Source: Impatiens glandulifera (taxonomy: Eukaryota; Streptophyta; Magnoliopsida; Ericales; Balsaminaceae). From it: a DNA stretch of 64,000 bases. The position numbers were made by a program, and so were the translations under genes. Position 1 is the first letter of the stretch. The number at the start of each line of letters is the position of its first letter. The stretch covers positions 44,389,771-44,453,770 of the forward strand of contig NC_061869.1 of the NCBI RefSeq assembly GCF_907164915.1, in the 5' to 3' direction. Below are positions 12,480-24,732 of the stretch, piece by piece. The notes beneath the pieces were generated by a model that worked only from the letters and a program-made list of their open reading frames with translations, was not told the origin of the DNA and made no database searches.

Positions 12480-13839
12480 ATATTCTTAACATCCGACTGA
12501 GGGATCAACTAGGGTTCGATTTAGGACCGAGAAAATTGAACCTTCCCCTACATCCGACCGAGGAAACTTAGCCTTAGACTAGTCTAGGATCGAGAGCCTC
12601 CTATACCCGACTAAGAGCTTCCCACACCCGACCGAGAGCCTTCCGCATCTGACCAAGAGCCTCCCGAACCCGACCAAGAGCCTTCGCACCCGACTAAGAG
12701 CCACCCCGACCATAGACTAAGAGCCTTCCGCATCCGACTGAGAGCCTCCCACACCTGACCGAGAGCCTCCTGCACCCGACCGAGCCTCCCGCACCTGACC
12801 GAGAGCCTCCCACACCTGACCGAGAGCCTCCCGCACCTGACCGAGAGCCTCCCGCACCCAGGACCAAGAGTCTCCCACATGCAACCGAGAATCTCCCTCA
12901 CCTAATTAAGATCATCCTACACCTAGGACCGAGAACCTCCAACATCCGACCGAGAGCCTCCCGCATCCCAACTGAGAGCTCCCACACCTTGACAAAATTA
13001 CCTCAATAAAGGACCGAGGGTTTTAACCTAAAACCGAGGAAAATTGCACCTATGACTAAGAGGGTCGGTCATATGGCCTTTTTGGTTTAAATTTTAAAGT
13101 TTTGAAATTATATTTGTAAATTTTGAAACCCTAAACCATTTTCAAAAAATATGAAAAAAATATAGAAAATATTTTTAGAATACTTTCATAAAAAATATTT
13201 TGAGAAGGGCATGTTTGGGATTTATTTTTAAATCCTAATGCCATAAACTGATATTTTTCAGTTTCATTCCTCATCAATCGTTGACATCAATCTCAGGTGC
13301 CAACATTTAAATATTATTCTATAATTTTAAATGCAAGAAAAACATGTACATGTCTAGGACCTAAAAAATAATTGGTTAAACAAAATATAATAAAATCAAA
13401 TTTTCAAAAGCCAGAACTTTATATTATTGAGACCGTTCTTTAACGGGTACAAATGATATAATGTGAAATCCCTTTCCCAAGTTTCACCAAACACCACACC
13501 TTAAACAAACTCTAGTCAAATATACGTTTGTAAACATATGTTTTTTTTAATGATTTTAAACTAAAAATCAATTGGTGACTCTTTTATCAAAGGGATAATC
13601 TTAATTAATTTAAAATATATATTTCTTTAATCAAATTATAAGTTGATTATTTTTAATCTAAAATAATATCCAAATCTGATTAAAATTAATTATTGTTGTA
13701 ATTAATCCAAAATGTCGAGACATATATTTGTAAATCTTTTTAAATAATATTTTATTAAAAAAATGTTTAACACGCAAATCGGAGTTGGAATTTCTAAAAA
13801 CTTGATGTTTTCTAGGACAAAGAGTTCTCGGGGTTTACA
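12480..13839 (+). mobile_element. 3' part of a Tat/Ogre-like LTR (copy A)
   Basis: From about 12.95 kb this aligns by eye with 16.63-17.53 kb and 60.65-61.34 kb: TTTAAATTTTAAA, CAAAATATTTTGA, GATTTATTTTTAAA, TGTCTAGGAC and ATTGGTGACTCT occur in the same order in all three or two of the three. It ends GGGTTTACA, matching the ...TTACA end of the other copies. The 5' half is missing or replaced by the minisatellite upstream. Confidence 0.65.
12540..13020 (+). repeat. GC-rich minisatellite, about 21-bp unit (ACCGAGAGCCTCCCGCACC)
   Basis: Near-identical 20-22 base units with core GACCGAGAGCCTCCC repeat at least 15 times, mixed with shorter CTCCCACACC variants. Related but sparser ACCGAGAG units occur at 15370-15700 and 16630-16740, at the matching place in the neighbouring LTR. 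It is therefore an internal feature of this LTR family whose copy number has expanded here. The open frame it creates on the minus strand is a repeat artefact. Confidence 0.85.
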
Positions 13840-13844
13840 CTTAT

Positions 13845-16800
13845 TGTAAGAACAAAAAATATACTTATAAATTTAAAATAATTATTTTGATTTGCTTTCA
13901 AATAAGTAAAATCAAAATAATTACCCACAAAGACCAAAACCTAATTAAATAATTAATTAGATTACTTATTAGGATAATTAAAATATAATTAATTAAGGAT
14001 AATGGCCAAATAAAAGAAATAAAATTATTTAGGTTAAATGTTGTACTCATTTTATCTCAAAATAATTTTAGAAAAATCAAGGGATTAAAATAAGAACTTT
14101 GGATCGCCAAAAATTATTTATTTAACCCAAAAATATAAAAAAAAAATTGGAAAAAAATTTGTTATATTTATTTTAGTATTTTGTTTATTTTGAAAGATTA
14201 AAATTAAAGCCAAAAAATCCCTTAAAGTTTTAAAATAAAAATAAAACCAGTAATCTAGTGCAATTAGAACCCAAAGTATTCGTTGCAACATGAATTACTA
14301 CCATCGGATGAGTGTTGGATTGTCATCCAATGCCCAGGGTCATGCCGCTTCGCCCGCTGCAACAGAGGGAACGCGTGTCCGCGCCACCCCATATTAGTTA
14401 ATGCTCCGTTATCTAAATCGGAACAGAACGCCAAACGATGGACGAGACACGGATTGAACTCTATCGGACTGCTCCACGTCCGCGTTTAAACCCAAAACGA
14501 CGTCGTTTTATGCCTGAGTTGTATTCTTCCTCGCAATTTCAAGAGGATAAAAACAGGTCCCATATTTTATTTCTCAAAGATGAAACTTAGCCTACAATCA
14601 ACCATTTCGGCTGATTTAAAAGGTGAAATGATAAACCTACTAGGGTGATCATTTCTCTTGTACCCTTAGACCTAATTAAGGTCTAAACAGAATATTGATA
14701 TGAAGAACAATCAAAATACCATAAATTGATTTTGGCTGATTCAATCCACTTGACTCCCTCAACCTACTTCAGGAAGCTATAAATAGTCTCCATAACAACT
14801 CTGAAGCCAAGAGATTCACTCTCAAGTTTCGAATCAAAATTTACAATAAAATTTTCCATTAAAGCTCAAGCTTGCTAGATTTTTGAAATCTTCATATAAG
14901 GCCTTAAAGCTTGGATCCAAGCATCCCAAAGCTTCCTTAAGGTCTAAGGAGTATTCTTTAATCTTTAATATGCTTTAAATCATTCTTTAATTCATATTTG
15001 GAGTTTGAAATTGAAATTTGTATATTCAGTTTTCATAAGCTTGTATGCTGCCTGGTTTTTAGACTTTTTTTTTTATTAGAGATCGATCATAGGATCATTT
15101 ATAAACTTTCAATGAAAGCCAAGATCTTTCAACTGATCTTGAACAAAAAAACTCAAATTTGAATTTGAGAAAATTGATTTCAAAACAATTTTAAAACCAA
15201 AAACCCGATTTTGACTATAAACTATTTTGAACAAATTGATAACCACCCAGATCGAACGATACCTTGGGTTATAATTTTAATGTTCTTGGAGCTTTGTGAA
15301 GATATCCAAGACCTTGGATCCAAGCCTCCATTAAGATTGAAAAACCTCAAATTTTGATTTTCTTGAGAACCGACAGGTCCGACCAGGACCGAGAGATCCG
15401 ATTGAGAAATTTGAGTCAGGAATGAGAGGTTCGACCGATGTTCTTCATTTAAGACCGAGAGGTCCGACCGAGGATTTTTACATATAACCGAGAAGACAAA
15501 CCTAGGACCGAGGAGTCTCGCACCCAACTGAGAACTCCTAAACTTAGGAACGCCTTCCACTTAGGACCGAGGGGGTTGACTGAGAAATTAGACCTAGGAT
15601 CGAGGAGTATCGCATCCAACCAAGAACTCCCGAACCTTGGAATGATGACATCTAACAAGGACTGAGAGGTCCCATCCAGAATTTTGGCATATGACCAAGA
15701 ATTTTAGCCAAAGACTGAGAGGCCTTAGTGTTACAACCTTAAATATGCAGCCTCGGTCTTGGTATGATTGCGGATTTCTAGGACCGAGAGGTGCCGAAAA
15801 AGAGTTACGGATGTGCGATATAGCACCGGAGATGAGAAGTGCTAAGCCAACCAACATTCTGTCGTGGCATGATTGCGGATTTCTTGGACTAAGAGAAGGG
15901 TGTCGAAGAAGGGTCGTGTGTGTACTACATAGGCAAAGGTTTAGCCATGCGTTTGTTGTGGCATGATTGAGGATTGTCAAGACCAAGTGAATGCCTATGA
16001 GGAGTCATGTGCGTGCGATGTAGGAATAAGAGTAGACAATAACCAGCGCATTGAGAGGATGCGTGCATGGAGTACGGAAAAAAACGGAGCTGACTGGTGA
16101 CGGTTATGAGAGGACTAGTGGCGACTAGATGGGGACCCACAAGTATCTATATGATGGGAAGATGTGGCAGAAATAGTGGGCAGCAGCTAGGACTTATGGA
16201 AAAAGTGGGTCTGGAATAGTGGACGGTTATGACCCACTTTTTGCATTTATACCCATGTCCAGCAGCAACTGTTTTGCGGTTTTCTCCCACTTCCTAAGTT
16301 AGTTGTTTTCCCAGGCAAATTATTACTCTTTGGCTATAAATGTCTCATGAGCTGCACACGTTTTGTTGGGTTTTCGAATAGATAAATATTCTCCACGAGT
16401 GAGAGTCTTTTGTGTGTAGCTTTGAGAGTTTGTAGCCCTTTGTAATTTGTATTTGTGAGTGAATATAAATTCAAAGTTGGGCGTAACCCATAATCTGTGT
16501 TTCTCTCTTGTCTTTCATACTTTATTGATCGTGGTGAGTTTGGCTGATTGTTTTGTTTTGCGAAACAAGCCTCACAATGGGTGAAAAAATTGAATACTTT
16601 TCGCTGCGTATTAACCTCCTGTGACAATTAGCACCCCAACCGAGGGACTTCCACACCCCAACCAAGGATCCTGAACCCATACTGAGGGATTCATGACCAG
16701 GGCCAAGGGCTTTTTAGCCTCGAACGATAAAACAAACCCAGGACCTAGGACACCGGTCATAATGCCCGTTTTGTTTAAATTTTAAAATTCCAAAATTAAT

Positions 16801-17529
16801 TTTGTAATTTTGAAAACTCAACCATTTTCTAAAAATCCCGAAAATTTAGAAAATGATTTTAAATATTTTTGAGATATTTCCACAAAATATTTTGACAGAG
16901 ACTTGTTTATGATTTATTTTTAAACCCTAATGCCCTTTTAAATAGATGTTCTTCAACTATTTTCCTCCATAATCATTATCAGCAACAAGTATTGTCATTT
17001 GAATAATTGTTGTCATAATTCTTTAAATACGTAAAAACCTATGTATGTCTAGGACTAGAAGAATAATCGGTTAATAAATCGTTATACAATTAAATTTCAA
17101 AGATCAAAATTATAAGTGGAGACCATTTTTAAAACGTGTACGAATGATGAAGTACAAAAGTTCTTTCCCGAGTATCTCCAAACTACAAACATAAAGAAAC
17201 TCCAGTTAAAATTGTTTGTATACATATGTCAGTTTATTGTTTAAAAAAATTAATTGAGGACTCTGTTTTCAAATAAATAATCTTTTAAATTAATTATTTT
17301 TAATATATTTAAACAACGGATATCTAAAAATTCAAATTATAATTTGATTACTGCAAATCCCCAAATTATTTATAATTGAATCTAAATTAATTATTTTTAA
17401 CAGTTGTCAGGAATTATTTAAAATCTTTTAAAATAATGTTTTATTTTAAAATGATTCCTGACATACAAACCGGGAATAATATTTTTGAACCTCGAGGTTT
17501 CCACGAGACAAGAGTTTTCTGGGGTTACA
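13845..17529 (+). mobile_element. Solo LTR of a Tat/Ogre-like element (copy B) with CTTAT target-site duplication
   Basis: It begins TGTAAGAAC and ends GGGGTTACA, giving TGTAA...TTACA inverted termini. CTTAT lies on both sides (13840-13844 and 17530-17534). No primer-binding site or coding region follows, so it is an LTR without an internal domain. Its length is 3685 bp, or about 2.8 kb without the nested insertion at 15729-16626. GC-rich 14280-14510 matches 59120-59400 in LTR copy C in position and character. Plus strand is set by comparison with LTR copy C, which is followed by the PBS-like site and ORF1. Confidence 0.75.
15729..16626 (+). mobile_element. Probable smaller solo LTR nested in LTR copy B
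   Basis: It starts TGTTACAACC and ends CCTGTGACA (inverted TGT.ACA termini). It is flanked by CTTAG and ATTAG, a 4-of-5 match. It interrupts the ACCGAGAG-rich stretch, which resumes directly after it. Inside are three imperfect repeats of about 100 bp built on GGTATGATTGCGGATTTCT and a promoter-like block with GGCTATAAATG near 16331, as expected of an LTR. Superfamily unknown. Confidence 0.5.
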
Positions 17530-17639
17530 CTTATATATTCTAATTTTCCAATATTATCATTAATTTATTTAGTAACACTTATTTTATTATATGTTGTCCA
17601 TGTTTCCTTATTGATTTTATTTATTTCCCACATTTATGG

Positions 17640-18230
17640 TTTAGGGTGTCAAAAATTAATGTCTATAGGTGGTCACTTTCGAGGAGAAGTACTCAAAGTA
17701 TTAGACAAATACCACATTGAGCATCACATGTTATTTCTCTATCGCCCTCAGACGAACAATGATGTATAAGCCGCAAATAATAATGTAATCGCAATCATCA
17801 AGAACACGAATTATACGTACAAAGACTAGCATGAGAAACTACCCTACGTCCTCTTGCACTATCGAACAACCATTCGAATATCAACTAGTGAAACTCCATT
17901 TGCATTAGTCTACATAATGGATGTCGTACAATCTATCAAAATTAAAGTCCCTACATTGAGAGTACTCCTCAAAATACAAGTAGTAGAAGAAGATTGGTGC
18001 AAGTCTCGATAAAATCAAATAGCCCTTATGGAAGATAAGAAGTTAGACACGTTACGTCACACGCAAGTATATCAAAGACAAATGTCCAGAAAATTCACCA
18101 AGAAAGTGAAGCCTCTGAACATTCAAGAATGTGATCTAGTCCTAAAAGGAACGTACAAATACTAGACCTCGGAGGCAAATTTTAAACTCAGGTCTTCATA
18201 GGTGGCGCCATACGATTGTCCACCTTAGGC
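17640..18230 (+). pseudogene. Ty3-gypsy (Tat-type) integrase remnant 1
   Basis: The frame reads GGHFRGEVLKVLDKYHIEHH, then YRPQTN, then AANNNVIAIIKN, HEKLPYVLLHYRTT, TSETPFALVY and VPTLRVLLK, ending near LNIQECDLVLKG. This is the C-terminal half of a gypsy integrase, in order. The Glu normally following YRPQTNG..E falls at a stop codon (GATGTATAAGCC), so the core is dead. Several in-frame stops are present. It lies just downstream of LTR copy B, so it belongs to another, partly deleted element. Confidence 0.8.
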
Positions 18231-18339
18231 GGAGAGGAATTCTCACCACCTTTTAATATCGGCATGGTCAAGAGCATGCATGAGGAAACCATTCATGAAA
18301 TTCCCAAGTAGTTCAATCACAAGTATTGTACTACATTTG

Positions 18340-19170
18340 GATATGATCTCTCCTTGTTATTAGAGTACGTAGGCAGCCTGTTATGGGTGATGTCCCAATA
18401 ATGCTTAAATAAAACAAAAAAAAGTAGAACATGAATCCCTAACATTATAATTCAAAATAAATGCCAAACCACGAAACCCTGTGCCAATATTTGGGGAATT
18501 TCAACAAAAAAATGAGAAGGGAAAATTTTTATCACATCCTCAGCAAGATTAAGTCAATTGTTACTCCAACATAAATTTAAATCCCCAAATTAACTCAATT
18601 TCCACTCCAGCATAAACTTAAGACACATCAATCCCCAACAAAGTTTGAGTCAATTGTCATCCCAACAGAAAAATAAATCATAATCTATCTACAACACACT
18701 TTGAACTACGATCATACTTAATTTCTCATTTTATAAGAATACTTAGGCAACTTATCACAAGCTCGATCCTAATAAATCTAAAAATACAAAACCCTTTTGT
18801 CAACACTAGGGGTATTTTTATTAATATAAAAATGGTTCAAAACAAAATAGAATTCAATACAAAAATTCAAGAAAAATGATACCATTCCCCAGAATCAACG
18901 TGAAATTTCAAAAAAATAAAAAATATCAATCAACAAGTGATGTCGAAGGGCCATCCCAGGAACAACTTAACTCAAGACAAATCCATCCCCATAAAGTCAT
19001 TTGTCATCTTTGCAGAAACTCAAATTTTGATAAAATTACTATATATTCGAAACTACGTTCAGATCTAATTTATCCTTTTATGAGAATACATAGGCAGCTT
19101 GGCATGAGCTCAGTCAAATAAATCCAAAACAACCAAATCCCTATGTCAATATTAGGGGCATTTTTAAAAT
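18340..19170 (+). repeat. Three imperfect 350-375 bp direct repeats downstream of integrase 1
   Basis: The phrase TAGAGTACGTAGGCAGC recurs as AGAATACTTAGGCAAC and AGAATACATAGGCAGC near 18363, 18738 and 19083. Each is followed by AATAAATC...CAAAACCC...GTCAA...TTAGGGG-like text. The TACGTAGGCAGC phrase is common just past pol in plant Tat-type elements. Here it looks tandemly triplicated. Confidence 0.65.
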
Positions 19171-20250
19171 AAAATAGAACGGGATTTTAAGAAAGGATGA
19201 CGATCCTTAAATTCTCAAGTGCAACAAGTAGAATGATGAGAAAGAGTAGAGAAACGAGTAAGGATGTGGGAAAAGATAATTCTTCCTAACGAGTGTCTCC
19301 TAACGAGCCGATGCAACTAGTGAAATTCAAGTAAAATGCTTTGCATACGCTTAAAATGTGAATGTTTAAAACGGAGCTCGTGGAAGACAAGTACCCAAAC
19401 TTGGAATCAAGTTGTCAATAAAGGCGACGTCTCGTCTCAGACAGAGGTCGAGTGCAAGAGTTTAAGGTCTCAAAATAAAAAAATCAAGCAAGAATGTGTT
19501 GATTGAGATACGAAAAACAATGGTGTTGTTCATCTAGACTTTAGTCTAATTTTCCAAGCAAAAATAATGTGTTTGAGTCCATCAGATACACACGGTCATC
19601 AAGAAAAAGGCCAAAGAAAAAAAATACTCAAATAGTTTTAGATTTTAAAATCTCAAATTTTTTTGTTCATCTAGACTCTTGTCTAGTTTCCATAGCAAGA
19701 ACAAGAATATCGATTCTATCAAATATATCCCGAGTATAAGCAAAGAACTCAAAGATCCCAAAGAGCATAGAATCTAAAGCACGATAACCTCTAAGTATGA
19801 GAAGTGAGACTAAATCTCGTGACACATGGTTTTAAGATTAAGCATAATCTGAAAATCAAGTTCGAGCAAATAAATCCCTCGAAAAATTAAGGTGAAACAT
19901 CTCGGTGAAAGATAAGTCCCTAAATCAACGACATTGATATCAAAGAATGCCAGTTACACACGATTTTTTCGTGACTTATTTAAGAAAAAATGTACGAAAC
20001 CTATTTCTGAAAATGTTTCAATGTGAAGAAATGTTGGAAAAGAGTTTAAAATGCGCTAATACCTTGAAAGTTAAAGGGGTCTAAATCATGAATTTAAGTC
20101 AAGTGGCAAACTAAATATTACTAAAATCAACATTAATACAATCGATGAACAAAGCTACGATGCGTTCTCGTACCATTAATAGTCCATGAGAAATATGTAT
20201 TTAAATTAATACAATCGATGAACCAAGTTGCGACGCGTACTCATGTGCAA
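19171..20250. other. Decayed Tat-element 3' region, no gene seen
   Basis: AT-rich sequence with two copies of the phrase TTCATCTAGACT(C/T)T.GTCTA (near 19527 and 19662), another imperfect duplication. No open frame with recognisable content. Confidence 0.45.
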
Positions 20251-20254
20251 TTGA

Positions 20255-20785
20255 TATTCCAAAAGCAATGTTTATTTTTATCTGAGTATTTCACTAAACT
20301 AAAGAGCGATGCTCAAATTAAACATTTCAATAAACTGAGGAGCGATTTTAATTTTTTATCTGAGTATTTTCTCTAAACTGAGGAGCGACACTCAAATCAA
20401 ATATTTCTCTAAATAGAGGTGCGATGTTCAATTTTATATCTGAGTATTTCCCTAAACTAAAGAGTGATGCTCAAACCGGATATTTCGCTAAACTAATGAG
20501 CGATGTTAATTTTTTATTTGTGTATTTTCGCTAAACTAAGAAGCGGTATTCAAATCAAACATTTCGCTAAACAGAGTGCCGATGTTCAATTTTATATTTG
20601 AGTTTTTTTTCTATATTGAGGAGTGATACTTAAGACAAATTTTTGTTAAACGGAAGAACATTGTTTATTAATAATATCAGAGTATTTTGCTAAATCGAGG
20701 AGCGATACCCAAGATGAACATCTCGCTAAACGAATGAGTGATGTTCACCCATTCACGACTTAGTATTTCTCTAAATTGAAGAGGA
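20255..20785 (+). repeat. Tandem repeat built on CTAAACTGAGGAGCGAT
   Basis: Units CT(A)AAC.GAGGAGCGAT.CTCAAATCAAACATTTC alternate with TATCTGAGTATTTC about every 55-60 bases, pairing into units of about 110 bp. At least eight half-units are visible. Position beyond an integrase fits the 3' UTR repeats of Tat/Ogre elements. Confidence 0.8.
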
Positions 20786-22025
20786 TACTCAAGTTCATAC
20801 GGGACTCCTAAGACACTCGTCAGGTTTGTTCTCTTCATCCGAAATAAACTATAAATTGAGAATTTTTAAACACATTGCCTATGTTCAAGCTTGGACATGC
20901 ATTTTTCGCAACTGAGTGATTTCTATAAATTTTGTCAAAGATGGCATTCTGTAAATACTAATTTTTCATTCCCTAATTTTATAGTTTATATTTTTAATAA
21001 ATTCCAAGTCTATAGTCATTTTAAATTCATACGCGAGCTCATTGCACTAATTATTTAAGAGAAATTATTTTTAGAACAATTGAGTTTCCAAGAATAATTG
21101 ATTTTTGATTTTTAATAAGTTAAGATGATATAATATATATATTTATATTATATATATTATATACGATTTTCCTTTTAATTTGGTTAGTTATATTTAATTA
21201 GTTTAGAAAAATAAAATTACAAATGTTAAAGGGTATATGTCTTGGTCTTTATTTTTATTTTTATCATTTATCATTTGTTTTAGTTACAAAATATAAAATC
21301 ATAAAACTTCCAAAACATAAATACTTTCACAAAATAAATACTCACCTAAATAATTTAAAAATTATTAGACTTAAGCTAATTTAATCCTTGATATATAACA
21401 TGCTTAGTCTCTTAACCTTCAAGAGGATATATATTTCTAGGCTTTAGGTTGTCTTAATGTTTTTTATTCTTGTACATTATTTTCCTTTCTTTAATTCTGT
21501 ACTAGGGTATACAAAATAAGTAAAGCATAAGTTGTTTTAAAAGAGTCCAAAATTGAATTAGTAAAGATTCAATGGCATTGTGGGACATAATTTTCCATTC
21601 CGAGGAATGGCCCTTTAACCCATGTAACTGAACGCCAAAGACATTATAAATCTCTAAATTATAAATCTCTAAATGTGGTGGGCATGCGTCTAATTTATTT
21701 TCCTAGTTTTAAAAAAAAATAGGTGGCGACTCTTAGTCGTAATATTTTTAAAATCGAAATACATTAAATAGGCCTATGATTTACTTCTCATTGAATATCT
21801 CAATCTATACTAAATTTGACGGGATTATAAGTTATGGAGTCATTTATAAAGCATCGCTTTCTACGTTAAATTTTTATTAATTTAAAATTTATTCCCCTCA
21901 CAACTTGTTTCTAAAAAACACAAACCACAGATAATATACAAACTTTCATCGCGACGTTAAAACTTGCACACAACCACAATATTATCGCCGATATTGAGTT
22001 CCGCCATTGATGATATCGGACAAAG
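20786..22025 (+). mobile_element. LTR-like and untranslated fragments of a Tat-type element
   Basis: It contains AGGTGGCGACTCTTAG at about 21720, resembling the GGTGACTC/GGCGACTC phrases near other Tat LTR ends in this window (13576, 61041, 61351). It also has an AT-only stretch at 21130-21160 and a direct duplication ATTATAAATCTCTAA near 21650. Ends cannot be placed. Confidence 0.4.
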
Positions 22026-22029
22026 GTAA

Positions 22030-22690
22030 ACATTTTAAAGGGTAAGTGTTAAAAGGTACTTGAGAAATTTGGTATCGAGCATCACAAGTCTTCAATGTAT
22101 CTACCCTTGACAACTGACAAAGTCAAAGCAACAAAGAATAACGTCATCACGAATCTTAAGAAAACAACCAAGACATAAATGGATCGGTACGAAAAGTTAC
22201 CTTATGTATTATGGGGCTACCTAACGGCAACTCGGATGTGTACAAGAGAAACTCTATACTTATTGGTTTATGGTGTAGATGTAGTACAACCAATCAAGAT
22301 ATAGCTATGTAACTTCTCGAGAGTTAGGTGATAGAAGAAGACTAGAGTAATTCTAGGTATCACCAACTAGCTTTAATGGAGGACAATATCCTTGACCTCT
22401 TATGTTAGATGTAAGTATACTAGAATAGAAAGTCTAGAGCGTTCAACAAGAAAGTGAAAAAAACCTTCAAGAAGGTGACCTTGTTCTGAAAAAAAAATCT
22501 ATAGTTTCAAGATCCTAGGGAAAATTTCAACTTACACGGGAAGGGTCGCACGTTAACAACATGATATTTTCAAGACGCGCCATCCACTTAACTACACTCG
22601 ATGGGGAAGAGTTCTTAGGTCCGTTCTACATCGACATGCTCAAAAGATACTTCTTTTGAGAAGCGGATGCGTCTGAAAGGTGAAAAGCAT
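22030..22690 (+). pseudogene. Ty3-gypsy (Tat-type) integrase remnant 2
   Basis: Fragments read KKTTKT.MDRYEKLPYVLWG, RETLYLLVYGVDVVQPIKI and, further down, weaker traces of the C-terminal region. It is collinear with integrase remnant 1 (HEKLPYVLLHYRTT...FALVYIMDVVQSIKI) but more decayed. It is a second, independent element fragment in the same orientation. Confidence 0.7.
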
Positions 22691-24252
22691 ATCATGTTCA
22701 CACAATGCTGAAATAGTGGAATTATCCTATGTGTACGGATGATTCCTAAATCCATATATTGAAACTACGAGTATTTTTATTAAAATAAAAATGACTAATA
22801 CTAGAAGAGTCCGACCAATTTTTCAATTTGACGAAACTATGTTGGACTTGATTTTTTTTGAAAAAAAAATAGGTAGACAGCCTTATACATGTTCAATTCC
22901 AATAATAAAAATATTCAAACATTTTCACAAATTTGATGATTATCCTGGTCTTGGTTAATACATTGAGAAGAGTAGAAACATTTTGATTAGTCTAGCCAAA
23001 AGTGGGTAATGAAAGAATTTAGGTATCAAAGTGATGGGTCCAACACCACTTCAAATTCATGATCAACCACTTCAAAGTCACGATGATTAGAATTTTTAAC
23101 TGATATTTAAACCCACTTGTGGGCTGGGGTGATATTCAAACCAAGAACCCTGAACTCATGGAATATCAGTATGAAGTTAGGCATCCATTGAAGAATTATT
23201 TAATGATGACCCGGTTAAAGTAATAATCCTATAGATGATTCAAGAAGCAAGACTATACCGGTGTCTTCTATTAGAACAATAAATAATTTTTTTAAATAAC
23301 TATCATGTCCTTCGCCAATCAAATTTTAATTTTACTTTTTTATAATTTCTTTTTTAATCATCTCCTAATGCTCAATTTATAATAGGATAGTTGATATATT
23401 GTATATACATTATTTTTTTTTATAAATTAATATATATGATAAATTTATTTACCTCGAAATGAGGTAATTAATCAATTTCTAATCATGGATCATTTAATGC
23501 TCTTTTCATTTCATCCAACTAAATATGAGGTGGTTTTGCATCAATTGGGTCCCATATTGGGTTGGATTCTCGATTGACATTATCTTATATATAATTAGTA
23601 GTGCATACTTTATTATTCAGTCTCTATCCTGCTGTGGTGGTTGTAACTAACGGGGAGCTATATATATATCAAATAAAACTGACAATCATTTGCTCCAAAT
23701 TGTAGTTATCTGAATTATATTACTAGTATAATGTTAATATAATATTTATATAAAATTTAATAAAAGTATTCATTCAAGGATTAATATTTAATTTTAAAAA
23801 AATCATTTATACTTGTCTAATTATAATGAATTTATTTACAAATAATAAACTATCAAAATTTAAATAAAATTAAAATTTTGATACATCAATTATTAGGTTT
23901 ATATGTATTTAATTATAGGTTTTTATTAAATAATTTGTCAAGTGTTATTTTATATATTAACTTTTTAATTATTGTTTTTTATTTTTTAGTTATATAAATA
24001 ATTTGAAATTATATATATTATTGTTTTTTATTTTTTAGTTATATAAATATTTTGAAATTATATATATATATACACATAATTTTTATAATTTAAAAATATA
24101 TATTTCATTTACAAAATTATATAATTAGTAAAAATAATTATATATAATACATGTGAAATTATATAATTTAAAAAATAATTATCATTATGTAATATTTTTA
24201 ATTTCAAATATATATAAGTTATGTATATCAATTTTTTATAATATAATTTTAA

Positions 24253-24272
24253 ATATATATATATATATATAA
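24253..24272. repeat. (AT)n microsatellite
   Basis: About ten uninterrupted AT dinucleotides inside an AT-rich region. Confidence 0.9.
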
Positions 24273-24693
24273 TTTTTTAGTTTGATTGAAATGAGGTATC
24301 AACTATTTTTTTTTTCAAACTATTTTATATTATTGAATAAAATAATATAAGAAATACAATTTATTTTTTAAAATTTAAAGATGAAAAGTTTTTTTTTTAA
24401 ATAAAAAATAATAAAAATACTATAAACTCATTTTGATAAAAATAAATAAATAAATGATTAAAAATAAATATTAATATATATTTATATATTATATATAAAA
24501 GTTAACATTGTAATAATTATAAATAAGTGAGACAGTTGTACATTTATTTTTCTTAGTTAATGTGTTTAAATGAATTTTAATACAAATGCATATGTATAAT
24601 TTATTTTTTAAAATTTATATTATACTTAATTATATTATTGAATCAATCAAATATGAAACAGATATTAAATTGGTAACTTGTAAACTAAAAATA

Positions 24694-24732
<39 letters not shown>
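24694..24732. repeat. (TA)n microsatellite
   Basis: Nearly pure TA dinucleotides with one interruption (ATT TATA). Confidence 0.9.

Noticed and set aside
12611..12901. Minus-strand ORF with GRLSVRCGRLSVRC repeats
   Set aside because: It is a reading of the 21-bp GC-rich minisatellite; no start context, no recognisable domain.
15594..15986. 130-residue minus-strand ORF
   Set aside because: It spans the LTR insertion boundary and internal repeats of 15729-16626 and has no recognisable motif.
22691..23300. Short gene-like phrase near 23100-23200 (GGGCTGGGGTGATATTC, CCCTGAACTCATGGAAT)
   Set aside because: More GC-balanced than its surroundings, but no frame longer than about 30 codons and no family recognised.
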